Source: Streptomyces sp. NBC_01689 (lineage in GTDB: Bacteria; Actinomycetota; Actinomycetes; Streptomycetales; Streptomycetaceae). From it: a stretch of DNA of 64,000 nt. Below the pieces are notes generated by a model. It did no database searches and was not told the origin of the DNA. It was given only the letters and a program-made list of their open reading frames with translations. Below are positions 27,501 through 35,010 of this stretch, one piece after another (the stretch's first letter is position 1; each line of letters begins with the position of its first letter). The DNA lies in assembly GCF_036250675.1 (NCBI RefSeq), contig NZ_CP109592.1, positions 4,092,001 through 4,156,000 of the forward strand, written 5' to 3'. Position numbers and translations under genes: made by a program.

Positions 27501-27719
27501 GAGGTGGGCAGCGCCGTCGCCCTGGAGGAACTGGCCCAGCTCGCCCGTTCCGGCCACCCCTTCCGGGACGGAAAGCTCGACGACTACGTCGAGGCGTACC
27601 AGCTGCTGCTGGAACGGGGGGCCGACCTCGACGCGGGCTGGCAGGCGTGGCGCCTGCGCATGGTGCCGAACCGGCACGCCCGGGAGGTCATGGGGGTACC
27701 GGTCACGACGGCCCCTTAG
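24519..27719 (+). CDS. NB-ARC/TPR protein (STAND-class signalling ATPase)
   Basis: A 1066-aa protein starting at ATG 24519 (GGAGGGGG site). Residues 1-90 are helical and 75-130 include hydrophobic Ala/Val-rich stretches that may be membrane hairpins. An NB-ARC module spans about 215-560: FAGRRTELTRI, Walker A in VLHGAPGSGRSTLAVRA (about 246-253), Walker B in VTIVLDDASDA (about 338) and the GLPLALRLAG motif (about 417). A winged-helix linker follows (RYRLHDLVRAFAQARL). Residues 600-1000 hold at least six TPR-like repeats, several containing GEAWAxxxLGQxxxE. The layout matches AfsR/SARP relatives that lack the DNA-binding domain. It should act as a ligand-triggered switch. No effector domain is recognised at the N-terminus. 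Confidence 0.9.
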   Translation: MRDSHRAEAERLLARAVEEEVRRSGGRTDGAVLLSRARAELGTLGQAATEEYEAYTRALDAADAGRLTFAQRYAREGAGTPLLVAAVAAVAACAADLALGTGAGTAVGAGATVAAAAAAATVLKVTAAHLPAASHRADALGRPGGPEQLRLQWLTALEVRGIRPFLDQQRVVSASAGAKQGAPQLRRTDKSAAARRRSVLEQSFGQLPEPAGPFAGRRTELTRIAHWVHAARAGTESKPTVVVLHGAPGSGRSTLAVRAAHSLRDQFRGACVVDLRGDSADEAPLTTRDALLHLLNRLGAPREQLLFRERSSPDQQVRRLAELYHQHLTGLPVTIVLDDASDAEQVRTLVPERSESLVLVTARTALDLPADLPARVHHLPVDALDAAGAEELLNAAARDASDPYDAEASDRVRELCGGLPLALRLAGSSLGRRTARQLATDLGAYGPVEPVERALWVRYTDQTDAARRLLRRLALAGRASLGTAAAASLLATDEPDATRHLTELARAGLIDHVRGSRYRLHDLVRAFAQARLLDEEDPSERTAAQERLIVNYAELADSVIRLVDGKTSTRADQFGPHGFTSLDAALRWLDDESSFITAALRHAEGVDQAAVLHLLGALCDYCLLRGDLYRLGEISELTQAVDQGLLVRSVQWRTGIAARQLGELDKAHTTLSSVVNLYFEAHHDAGAARALCSLGITLHHQGNLTEAAARLQEAMDLQISPDLAADRAWTMHALAAVERDRGRIATSLALLTEALVLHREGESVHGEAWAHFQLGQLGLRMGDVPRAERELREALDLYGRTRDARGEAWAMTQLARARLVDGDPSTAVTGLRQAASRHRENEDARGEAWTVYYLGQALEETGDLDRAVRELERSRSMFSRMRDVYGLACARHHSARVTRDQRAAQTGSLRNSGFARQLLVDARADFQRIGVAHGEAWTCLELAVVDAGNARTPQALALCDEAAGLFASYGDRRGEDWARFLRCTLLPYASAGGLEVGSAVALEELAQLARSGHPFRDGKLDDYVEAYQLLLERGADLDAGWQAWRLRMVPNRHAREVMGVPVTTAP

Positions 27720-28113
27720 ACCCCGGGAGGCCATGGGGTCCCTGGGCGGGTCGGCCCGGGGGCGTCGTGGCATGGCGGCGGGCGTCCGACGCCCAGGCGT
27801 CGGACAGGCGTGGCGTATCGCGCGCCGGGACGCCGCGCGCGCACGGGGCCGGAGCATGACGGGGCCGCGTGACGGCCACGGCGCGGCAGAGCGTCACGGG
27901 ACCGCGTGACGGCCACGGCGCGGCGGGTCGCCCCATCGCCGCGCGGCACGGCGCCGGGCCGTACGGTCGAGCCGCCCCGGCCGTCGTCCCACCGGTGTCC
28001 GTCCGTACGCGGGCGTGCGTCCGTACACGGGCACGGCGCCCGTACGCGGACGTCCTTCCCCGCGGGAGCGACCGGGTCGCCGGGGCCTGCCCCGGTCGCC
28101 CGGGGCCGGGGGC
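27720..28113. repeat. Gene-free region with terminator and 23-bp direct repeat
   Basis: A perfect hairpin, GTCCGACGCC-CA-GGCGTCGGAC (27784-27805), probably ends the NB-ARC transcript. A 23-bp sequence is repeated exactly at 27865-27887 and 27902-27924, 37 bp apart. Further GTCCGTACxCGGGC-type short repeats follow near 28000-28050. No gene is supported. Confidence 0.65.
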
Positions 28114-28365
28114 TCAGCCCTTCGCGGGGGAGGCCTTCCCGCCCGCCGGGCCGCCGGCCCCCTTGCCGGTGGCCGCGGTGTCCTTCGCCGGGTCCTCCTC
28201 GAAGGTGACCTTGCCCAGGCGGCGGTTCATGGACTTCATCAGACCCCACACGGCCAGGGCCATCACCGCGAAGACGATGAAGCCGAGGACGCCGGGGGTG
28301 ACCTTGTTCTCGTCGACCTCCTTGGCGAGGGGGACGAGGTGCGTCAGTGCCAGGCTTGCGCTCAT
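28114..28365 (-). CDS. Small single-pass membrane protein downstream of mca
   Basis: An 83-aa protein starting at ATG 28365, one base after the mca stop; an in-frame ATG at 28374 would overlap mca. A short N-terminal amphipathic segment is followed by one membrane helix (GVLGFIVFAVMALAVWGLM, residues 26-44) and a charged Gly/Lys/Pro-rich tail. It is not a recognised family, but a small membrane protein directly after mca is a conserved actinobacterial arrangement as far as I recall. Translation is coupled to mca. Function unknown. Confidence 0.8.
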   Translation of the reverse strand: MSASLALTHLVPLAKEVDENKVTPGVLGFIVFAVMALAVWGLMKSMNRRLGKVTFEEDPAKDTAATGKGAGGPAGGKASPAKG

Positions 28366-28366
28366 G

Positions 28367-29248
28367 TCAGGCATTGTCGCGGATGCCCGCAAAGAGGTCG
28401 TCCTCGGGGAGGGAGGTATCGACGAGGGACTTCGCGAGCTCGTACTCCTCCGTCGGCCAGACCTCCTTCTGGATCTCCATGGGGACCTTGAACCAGCCGC
28501 CGTCCGGGTCGATCTGGGTGGCGTGCGCGATCAGCGCCTTGTCCCGGATCTCGAAGAACTCGGCACACGGAACGTGCGTGGTCAGCGTGCGCTCGGCGCG
28601 CTCGAACTCGGTCCAGCGCTTCAGCCAGTCCCCGTACGGCGACTCCAGACCGCGGTCCAGCAGCGCGTTGTGCAGCGCCTCGGTGCGCGGCCGGTTGAAG
28701 CCCTGGTTGTAGTAGAGCTTCTCCGGCTGGAAGGCCGTGCCGTACTCGGACTCCGGGTACTTCTCGGTGTCGGCCGCGCCCTCGAAGGCCACCATCGAGA
28801 TCTTGTGGGTCATGATGTGGTCGGGGTGCGGATAGCCGCCGTTCTCGTCGTAGGTGGTGATCACCTGGGGACGGAAGGAGCGGATCTGCTTGACCAGCTC
28901 ACCGGCCGCCTTGTCCACGTCCTCGAGAGCGAAGCAGCCCTCGGGCAGCGGCGGCAGCGGGTCCCCCTCGGGCAGGCCCGAGTCGACGAAGCCGAGCCAC
29001 TCCTGCTTGACGCCGAGGATCTCGCGGGCCTCGTCCATCTCCTTCTTGCGCACCTCGTGGATGTGTTCCTCGATGTACGTGTCCCCCTGGAGCTTGGGGT
29101 TGAGGATGGAGCCGCGCTCCCCGCCCGTGCAGGTCACGACCAGCACGTCCACCCCCTCGGACACGTACTTCGCCATGGTGGCCGCGCCCTTGCTCGACTC
29201 GTCGTCGGGGTGGGCGTGCACGGCCATCAGTCGCAGCTGGTCAGTCAA
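28367..29248 (-). CDS. mca: Mycothiol S-conjugate amidase
   Basis: A 293-aa LmbE/PIG-L family deacetylase, close to the usual 290-300 aa. The zinc-binding AVHAHPDDESSKGAA is at residues 9-23. The third ligand lies in the YDENGGYPHPDHIMTH segment. VTCTGGERGSILNP is typical of Mca and MshB. Length and C-terminal region favour Mca. It hydrolyses mycothiol conjugates of electrophiles and drugs to glucosaminyl-inositol and a mercapturic acid for export. A sigma-R-like promoter can be drawn on the minus strand (29337-29362). The gene is divergent from DUF4307. Confidence 0.95.
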   Translation of the reverse strand: MTDQLRLMAVHAHPDDESSKGAATMAKYVSEGVDVLVVTCTGGERGSILNPKLQGDTYIEEHIHEVRKKEMDEAREILGVKQEWLGFVDSGLPEGDPLPPLPEGCFALEDVDKAAGELVKQIRSFRPQVITTYDENGGYPHPDHIMTHKISMVAFEGAADTEKYPESEYGTAFQPEKLYYNQGFNRPRTEALHNALLDRGLESPYGDWLKRWTEFERAERTLTTHVPCAEFFEIRDKALIAHATQIDPDGGWFKVPMEIQKEVWPTEEYELAKSLVDTSLPEDDLFAGIRDNA

Positions 29249-29330
29249 GACTCAATCCTCGGTCAGTCGGCTGTCGCCCGGGTAGGTCGGCTGTCGGCGC
29301 CCGGCGTGAATCGGCGCGATGGGCGGCTTC

Positions 29331-29362
29331 TATAGTGACGGAATCGCGGGGCGAATAATTCC
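29331..29362. promoter_or_regulatory. Divergent promoter region of mca and the DUF4307 gene
   Basis: On the minus strand, GGAAT (29362-29358), an 18-bp spacer and GTC (29339-29337) resemble the sigma-R (thiol stress) pattern GGAAY-N16-18-GTT with one weak position; mca is a known sigma-R target in S. coelicolor. On the plus strand, TATAGT (29331-29336) is a good -10 for the DUF4307 gene with a poor -35. GGAAT (29340-29344) and ATTCC (29358-29362) also form an inverted repeat. Confidence 0.4.
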
Positions 29363-29434
29363 GGGGGCCCGGTCCCCGGGCCCCCGCCAGGACCCTGGCC
29401 GCACCTCGGTCCCGGCCCGGCCGAGAGGACGATC

Positions 29435-29833
29435 ATGAGCACGGCGCCCACGCAGCTGCCCGAGGGCCGCTACGGCCGCTCCGCGGACGAGCGCGCCGAC
29501 CGGAAGCTCCGGATCCTGGGCGGCGTCCTGGGCGTCGTCCTGCTCGCCCTGATCGGCTGGTTCGCGTACTACTACGTCGGCGAGAACAAGATCAGCGCCC
29601 AGGTGATCACCTTCGACGCCTCGGCCGACACGGTCCAGGTGCACCTGGAGGTGCACAAGGACGCGGACGCCCACGGTTACTGCACCCTCCGCTCGCAGAG
29701 CGCCGACGGCGCGGAGGTGGGCCGCGCGGACTTCCGCTTCGACCAGAACGCCTCCCGTATCGACAAGGTCGTCACGCTCCGTACGACCTCCCGCGGCACC
29801 ACGGCGGAGCTGCTCGGCTGCCACGCCGACTGA
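29435..29833 (+). CDS. DUF4307 membrane-anchored protein
   Basis: A 132-aa protein. After a charged N-terminus (LPEGRYGRSADERADRK) there is one membrane helix (residues 27-45, ILGGVLGVVLLALIGWFAYYY), then a beta-rich extracytoplasmic domain with the paired cysteines of HGYCTLRSQS and LLGCHAD. This is the standard actinobacterial DUF4307 layout, found next to mca and greA. Function unknown. Ribosome site GAGAGGA precedes the ATG. Confidence 0.92.
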   Translation: MSTAPTQLPEGRYGRSADERADRKLRILGGVLGVVLLALIGWFAYYYVGENKISAQVITFDASADTVQVHLEVHKDADAHGYCTLRSQSADGAEVGRADFRFDQNASRIDKVVTLRTTSRGTTAELLGCHAD

Positions 29834-30011
29834 CATCGCCGGTCAGCTCAGCCGGGATACCGCCCCTGACCTGGGTTGACGTAATTCTGATGTCTTATGT
29901 CCTCCCCCTTGAGCCGCTGAATTGTTAGGCTCGTGGTTTCGCCCACCCGTGAAAGAACATGCTTCTGGGTAGGGCGATGCTTTGTATTCCCAGTACCTAC
30001 GAGGAGCACCT

Positions 30012-30509
30012 GTGACCCAGACCAGCGAGAACGTCACCTGGCTGACCCAGGAGGCGTACAACCAGCTCAGGGCCGAGCTGGAGTACCTGTCTGGTCCCGC
30101 GCGCACGGAGATCGCCGCCAAGATCGCGGCCGCGCGCGAGGAGGGCGACCTGCGGGAGAACGGCGGGTACCACGCGGCCAAGGAAGAGCAGGGCAAGCAG
30201 GAGCTCCGTGTGCGCCAGCTGACCCAGCTCCTGGAGAACGCCAAGGTGGGCGAGGCTCCCGCGGCGGACGGCGCGGTCGCCCCCGGCATGGTCGTGACCA
30301 TCGCCTTCGACGGTGACGAGGACGACACGCTGGACTTCCTGCTCGCCTCGCGCGAGTACGCCAGCGCCGACATCGAGACGTACTCGCCGCAGTCCCCCCT
30401 GGGCTCCGGCGTGAACGGCAAGAAGGTCGGCGAGGACGCCCAGTACGAGCTGCCGAACGGCAAGCTCGCCTCGGTGAAGATCCTCAAGGCCGAGCCCTAC
30501 CAGGGCTGA
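30012..30509 (+). CDS. greA: Transcription elongation factor GreA
   Basis: A 165-aa protein, GTG start after GAGGAG. The N-terminal coiled coil (residues 10-80) carries the acidic tip in EGDLRENGGYHAAKEEQGKQE that stimulates RNA polymerase to cleave backtracked RNA. The C-terminal FKBP-like domain includes YSPQSPLGSGVNGKKVGED. The leader is AT-richer than its surroundings and contains TAGGCT (29926-29931), a plausible -10 without a convincing -35. A 15-bp hairpin terminator follows. Confidence 0.96.
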   Translation: MTQTSENVTWLTQEAYNQLRAELEYLSGPARTEIAAKIAAAREEGDLRENGGYHAAKEEQGKQELRVRQLTQLLENAKVGEAPAADGAVAPGMVVTIAFDGDEDDTLDFLLASREYASADIETYSPQSPLGSGVNGKKVGEDAQYELPNGKLASVKILKAEPYQG

Positions 30510-30556
30510 GCCCCCCGACCGGGCACGGCCGAACCCGTTCCCGGCCCCTCCGCTCC

Positions 30557-30590
30557 GACGGTGCCCCCGGCCCACGCCGGGGGCACCGTC
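30557..30590. terminator. Terminator between greA and the ABC permease gene
   Basis: A perfect 15-bp stem (30557-30571 with 30576-30590) with a CCAC loop, 47 bp past greA and 54 bp before the end of the convergent permease gene. Probably bidirectional. Confidence 0.75.
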
Positions 30591-30644
30591 ATGTCCGGGG
30601 TCCCGGCCGCCGGCGGGTCCGTGCCGGTCCAGCCGGACCAGCCC

Positions 30645-31445
30645 TCATCCGGCCGCCCGGCGGTACTTGCGGACCGCGAGGGTGCGGAAGACCACGATGA
30701 TCACGAACGACCAGATCAGCGAGGCCCACACGGGATGCTGCATGGGCCACGCGTCGGGCGTCCGGAAGCCGGGGGGAAGGTTGCCGAACAGCTCGCGGCA
30801 CGCCTGGACGGTGGCGCTGAACGGGTTCCACTCCGCGATGTGCCGCAGGAAGGCCGGCATCTGGTTCGCGTCGACGAACGCGTTCGAGATGAACGTCAGC
30901 GGGAACAGCCAGATCAGGCCGCCCGAGGTGGCCGCCTCGGGCGTACGGACCGACAGGCCGATGAGCGCGCCGATCCACGAGAAGGCGTATCCGAGGAGCA
31001 GGAGCAGACCGAATCCGGCGAGCACCTTCCCGAGGTTCTCGTGCGTGCGCCAGCCGACGATCACCGCGACGACGGCGAGGACGACGAGGGTGAGCGCGGT
31101 CTGCACCAGGTCGGCGAGGGTGCGGCCGGTGAGCACCGCGCCACGCGCCATCGGCAGCGAGCGGAAGCGGTCGATGAGGCCCTTGTGCATGTCGTCCGCG
31201 ATGCCGGCGCCCGCGCCCGCCGTCGCGAACGTGACCGTCTGGGCGAAGATCCCGGCCATCAGGAACTCACGGTAGGCCTGGGTGGTGCTGGACGAACCGA
31301 TCTGGATGGAACCGCCGAACACGTAGGTGAACAGCACCACGAACATGATGGGCTGGATCAGCCCGAAGATGAGCATCTCGGGGATCCGGCCCATACGGAT
31401 CAGGTTCCGGTGGGCGATGACCAGGGAATCACTCATGGCACTCAC
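30645..31445 (-). CDS. ABC-2 type permease (DrrB-like exporter subunit)
   Basis: A 266-aa protein with six membrane helices and ABC-2 features: PEMLIFGLIQPIMFVVLFTYVFGG in the first helix region, RFRSLPMARGAVLTGRTLADL and the C-terminal ISNAFVDANQMPAFLRHIAEWNPFS motif. The GTG start at 31445 overlaps the ATPase stop (GTGA); ATG at 31436 is the alternative. It forms a two-gene exporter with the upstream ATPase. DrrAB-type systems export anthracyclines and other lipophilic compounds; the substrate here is unknown. Confidence 0.92.
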   Translation of the reverse strand: MSAMSDSLVIAHRNLIRMGRIPEMLIFGLIQPIMFVVLFTYVFGGSIQIGSSSTTQAYREFLMAGIFAQTVTFATAGAGAGIADDMHKGLIDRFRSLPMARGAVLTGRTLADLVQTALTLVVLAVVAVIVGWRTHENLGKVLAGFGLLLLLGYAFSWIGALIGLSVRTPEAATSGGLIWLFPLTFISNAFVDANQMPAFLRHIAEWNPFSATVQACRELFGNLPPGFRTPDAWPMQHPVWASLIWSFVIIVVFRTLAVRKYRRAAG

Positions 31446-32464
31446 TTCGCGGACTCCTTCTTCGCCTTGCGGCCCTTCGCGTCCGCGGGGGCCTCCTCCT
31501 GCGCCTCCTCTTCTTCTTCCTTCACCTCGGCCACATGGCCCGTGAGGGAGAGGAAGACGTCGTCGAGCGTGGGCCTGCGCAGACCGATGTCGTCGATCTC
31601 GATCCCGCGCGAGTCCAGCTCGCGGATGACCTCCGCGAGGAGCTTCGCGCCGCCGGTGACGGGCACGGTCAGCTTGCGGGTGTGCTCCTCGACGGTGCTC
31701 TCGCCCTTGCCGAAGCCGCGCAGCACGTCGGCGGCGGTCGTCATGTGGGCGCGCTCGTGCACCACGACCTCGACGCGCTCGCCGCCGGTCCGCGCCTTGA
31801 GCTCGTCGGCGGTGCCGCGCGCGATGACGCGGCCTTGGTCGACCACGCAGATGTCGTGCGCCAGGTGGTCGGCCTCCTCCAGGTACTGGGTGGTCAGCAG
31901 GAGCGTCGTACCGCCGGAGACCAGCTGCTTGATGACCTCCCAGAGCTGCTGGCGGTTGCGCGGGTCGAGGCCCGTCGTCGGCTCGTCCATGAACATCACC
32001 GGGGGCGAGACGACCAGTGCGGCGGCCAGGTCCAGCCGGCGGCGCATGCCGCCGGAGTACGTCTTCGCGGGACGGTCGGCCGCGTCGGTCAGATGGAACT
32101 GGTCGAGCAGCTCGACGGCCCGCTCCTTCGCGGCCTTCGGCCGCATCTGGTAGAGCCTGCCGACCATCTGGAGGTTCTCGCGGCCGGTCAGGTACTCGTC
32201 GACCGCGGCGAACTGTCCGGACAGGCCGACCCTGCGCCGTACCTCGTCGGGGTGCTTGAGGACGTCGACACCGGCGACGACCACCTTTCCGCTGTCGGGC
32301 CGCAACAGGGTCGTCAGGCAGCGGACGGCGGTGGTCTTGCCCGCTCCGTTCGGTCCCAGGAGGCCCAGGACGGTGCCCTCGGGTACATCGAGGTCGACAC
32401 CGTCCAGAGCCTTTACGTCACCGAAGGTCTTGACCAGACCTTCGGCATGGATGGCGCCTGGCAT
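31442..32464 (-). CDS. ABC transporter ATP-binding protein (DrrA-like)
   Basis: A 340-aa protein. Walker A is GLLGPNGAGKTTAVRCL (about 34-50), the signature is KTYSGGMRRRLDLAAAL, Walker B is VMFMDEPTTGLDPR and the H-loop is in LLLTTQYLEEAD. The Q-loop is in VGLSGQFAAVDEYLTGRENL. The C-terminal DrrA-type region ends in an unusual Glu-rich then Lys/Ala-rich tail (residues 305-340). ATG at 32464 is chosen because GTGGAGAA lies upstream and homology begins there. Expression is probably set by the operator embedded in its promoter at 32602-32630. Confidence 0.95.
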   Translation of the reverse strand: MPGAIHAEGLVKTFGDVKALDGVDLDVPEGTVLGLLGPNGAGKTTAVRCLTTLLRPDSGKVVVAGVDVLKHPDEVRRRVGLSGQFAAVDEYLTGRENLQMVGRLYQMRPKAAKERAVELLDQFHLTDAADRPAKTYSGGMRRRLDLAAALVVSPPVMFMDEPTTGLDPRNRQQLWEVIKQLVSGGTTLLLTTQYLEEADHLAHDICVVDQGRVIARGTADELKARTGGERVEVVVHERAHMTTAADVLRGFGKGESTVEEHTRKLTVPVTGGAKLLAEVIRELDSRGIEIDDIGLRRPTLDDVFLSLTGHVAEVKEEEEEAQEEAPADAKGRKAKKESAK

Positions 32465-32792
32465 GGGAGTTCTCCACGTCTTTGGGTTCTTGGCTCGGGG
32501 ATCTTCACGGGTTCTCCGGTGAGCCCGGTGGATGTGTGGTCGCCTGTACGGACCGGACGGTGGCCGCGCCCGCTCCGCCACGCAGGGTGCGCGGAAGGCA
32601 CACCGTAACGCGATGTATCGCGTTGCTCAACAGAATTTTCCACTGGAGGACGGGAGGGACCCGACCCGTCGGAGAGCCCGCCCGGACCCGCGATCAGCCC
32701 CTCGCGGCCCGCGGCGCGCCGACGCCCCGGACGATGTCTCCGTCGATGTCTCCGCCGATGTCTTCGTCGATGTCACCGTCGCCGGCGATGCC
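32465..32792. other. Region upstream of the DrrAB-like exporter
   Basis: About 330 bp. It contains the exporter promoter/operator listed separately and a leader of about 130 nt. The part nearest ilvA (32700-32790) has repeated GATGTCTCCGxCGATGTC-like words and no gene. Confidence 0.6.
32602..32630 (-). promoter_or_regulatory. Promoter with an operator filling the spacer (exporter operon)
   Basis: On the minus strand TTGAGC (32630-32625) and TACGGT (32607-32602) are exactly 17 bp apart. The palindrome AACGCGATGTATCGCGTT (32607-32624), 8-2-8 with perfect arms, fills the spacer and touches both boxes. A dimeric repressor bound there would block RNA polymerase. No TetR or PadR gene is adjacent, so the regulator acts in trans from elsewhere. 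Confidence 0.6.
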
Positions 32793-34022
32793 TCAGTCGA
32801 TGACCGTGTAGCCCGCCTCGCGCAGGGCGCGGCCGACCTCGGCGCAGTGCTCCGGACCCTTCGTCTCCAGATGCAGTTCGACCTCCACCTCCGTGAGCCC
32901 GAGCCGGGGATCGGTCCGTACATGGCTCACGTCGAGGACGTTAGCGTCCGCCACTGACAACACCCCGAGAAGTGTGGCCAGGGCGCCGGGACGGTCCGTC
33001 AGCCGCAGCGTCACCGCGAGGTAGCGGCCGCTCGCCGCCATGCCGTGCCGCAGGATGCGCTGCATCAGCAGCGGGTCCACGTTGCCCCCCGACAGCAGCG
33101 CGACGACCGGTCCCTCGAAGGTGTCCGGCTCCTGCAGCAGCGCCGCCACCGGGCTCGCGCCGGCCGGTTCGACGACCAGCTTCGCCCGTTCCAGACAGAG
33201 CAGCAGCGCGCTGGACAGGCTGTTCTCGGAGACCGTGCGCACCTCGTCGACGAGGTCGCGGACGATCTCGAACGGCACGTCCCCCGGCCGTCCGACCCTG
33301 ATGCCGTCGGCCATCGTCGCCGGGTTCGCGACCGGCACCGGCCGGCCGGCCGCCAGCGAGAGCGGGTACGCTGCGGCGCCGGCCGCCTGCACGCCGACGA
33401 TCCGCACCTCGGGCCGGATCGACTTCACCGCGACCGCGACACCCGCGGCCAGCCCGCCGCCGCCGATCCCGACCACGATCGTGCGCACCTCGGGGCACTG
33501 CTCCAGGATCTCCAGCCCGACCGTGCCCTGACCGGCGATGATGTCGGGGTGGTCGAACGGGTGGATGAACACCGCTCCCGTGGCGGCCGCGTACTCCTGG
33601 GCGGCGGCCAGCGTCTCGTCGACCACCTGACCGTGCAGCCTCACCTCCGCGCCGTAGTCACGGGTGGCCGCGACCTTCGGCAGCGGGGCCCCGGTCGGCA
33701 TGAAGACGGTGGAGCGGACGCCCAGCAGCGAGGACGCGAGGGCCACCCCCTGCGCGTGATTCCCGGCACTCGCCGCGACCACACCGGCCGCCCGCTCCTC
33801 CGGCAGGAGCCCCGCGATCCGCACGTACGCGCCGCGCAGTTTGAACGAACCGGTGCGCTGGAGGTTCTCGCACTTGAGGTGCACCGGCGCGCCCACCAGC
33901 TGCGACAGGTACCTGCTGCCCTCCATCGCGGTCATCCGCGCCACGCCCGACAGCATCTTCTGGGCGCCTCGTACGTCGTCCGACGTCACCCTGGGCAAGG
34001 AGTCAGCCGTGCTGTAGCTCAT
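32793..34022 (-). CDS. ilvA: Threonine ammonia-lyase with C-terminal ACT domain
   Basis: A 409-aa fold-type II PLP enzyme that converts L-threonine to 2-oxobutanoate and ammonia. The PLP lysine is Lys61 in CENLQRTGSFKLRGAY. The phosphate-binding GIGGGGLAAG loop and the ASAGNHAQGVA motif are present. An ACT-like regulatory domain covers about residues 325-409 (YLAVTLRLTDRPGALATLLGVL). It is shorter than the two-ACT E. coli IlvA and resembles the tdcB-like form common in actinobacteria, so a catabolic role is possible. ATG at 34022 is preferred to GTG at 34028. Confidence 0.93.
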   Translation of the reverse strand: MSYSTADSLPRVTSDDVRGAQKMLSGVARMTAMEGSRYLSQLVGAPVHLKCENLQRTGSFKLRGAYVRIAGLLPEERAAGVVAASAGNHAQGVALASSLLGVRSTVFMPTGAPLPKVAATRDYGAEVRLHGQVVDETLAAAQEYAAATGAVFIHPFDHPDIIAGQGTVGLEILEQCPEVRTIVVGIGGGGLAAGVAVAVKSIRPEVRIVGVQAAGAAAYPLSLAAGRPVPVANPATMADGIRVGRPGDVPFEIVRDLVDEVRTVSENSLSSALLLCLERAKLVVEPAGASPVAALLQEPDTFEGPVVALLSGGNVDPLLMQRILRHGMAASGRYLAVTLRLTDRPGALATLLGVLSVADANVLDVSHVRTDPRLGLTEVEVELHLETKGPEHCAEVGRALREAGYTVID

Positions 34023-34168
34023 GACCACCAGTCTCGCAGTTCACGCCTGCGCGCTCCTTGTGCGACCACCCTCCGAGACTGGTTTCCGCAGCGCCGGTAC
34101 GACCCGCCCCCCAGCCGCGTACCCTGTCCCCCAACCCAGCTCCCCACGCATGAATTGAGCCCCCGGCC

Positions 34169-34690
34169 ATGCCCACAACACCAGAGATGTCGATGGACAT
34201 GACGACCGTCGGTGACACCGGTCTTCTCGAAACGCTGCAGCACGAGGTCGCGGTCTTCGCGCGCCGTGCCGAACAGACCCGGCTCGGCGGGGTGGGGCAG
34301 GTGCGCAACTCCATGGACCGTGCCGCGTACCTGCTGCTCAACCGCCTGGACAAGGAAGGCCCGATGGGCGTCAAGGCGCTCGCCGCGAGCATGGGCATCG
34401 ACTCCTCGACGGTCACCCGGCAGGTGGCGCCGCTGGTCGACACCGGCCTCGTCAAGCGCACCTCGCACCCCGAGGACGGGCGCGCCGTGGTGCTGCAGCT
34501 CTCGCCGCGCGGCCACGCCCGTCTGGAGGAAGTCCGCTCCTCCAGGCGCCAGTTGATGGCCGAACTGACGGACGACTGGGAGCCGCAGGAGCGCGAGGTC
34601 TTCTGTGCGCTCCTCATGCGCTTCAATGGCGCGCTCTCGGCCCGGATGACGACCACGGGAGTGGCGTCGTCGGACCGTCCGGCGACCTGA
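34169..34690 (+). CDS. MarR family transcriptional regulator
   Basis: A 173-aa protein with a winged helix-turn-helix (GVKALAASMGIDSSTVTRQVAPLVDTGLVKRTSHPEDGRAVVLQLS, residues about 68-113) flanked by dimerisation helices. Divergent from ilvA with about 145 bp between. There is no good ribosome site at 34169; internal ATGs at 34190 and 34199 are alternatives. Target genes are not evident; it may control ilvA or itself. Confidence 0.9.
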   Translation: MPTTPEMSMDMTTVGDTGLLETLQHEVAVFARRAEQTRLGGVGQVRNSMDRAAYLLLNRLDKEGPMGVKALAASMGIDSSTVTRQVAPLVDTGLVKRTSHPEDGRAVVLQLSPRGHARLEEVRSSRRQLMAELTDDWEPQEREVFCALLMRFNGALSARMTTTGVASSDRPAT

Positions 34691-35010
34691 GGCCCGCGCG
34701 TCACCTCCCTTCTCCCCCGCGCGTCACCTACCCGGCCCGCCGCGCCGCGTCCCCGCCTCCCGGGACTCCGGGAACCCTCCGGAGCCGCGCGGGCACCCGT
34801 GCCCCGACCCGCGCCGCACCCGTGCCCCCGACGCGCGCCGGCCCCCACGCGCGCGGTGCGCGCCGGGCACGCGCGCGTGATGTGCGCCGGGCTCTTGACC
34901 GGAAGGCCACGTCTGGCCTCATATGAGACCGGGCTCCTGTCGCACACGGTGCGGTCCGTCGTACGCGGCCGGGGCCTCGTTCCCCTCAGGGTCGCCCTCG
35001 GGCGGGAGGC
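34691..35010. other. Gene-free region before the sigma-like gene
   Basis: About 320 bp. Short CCCGCGCGTCACCT repeats occur near 34694 and 34720. A TTGACC at about 34896 has no -10 at normal spacing. I see no gene and no firm control site. Confidence 0.5.

Noticed and set aside
29876..29931. Consensus promoter for greA
   Set aside because: TTGACG and TAGGCT are both present but are not at a workable spacing from each other or from good partners.
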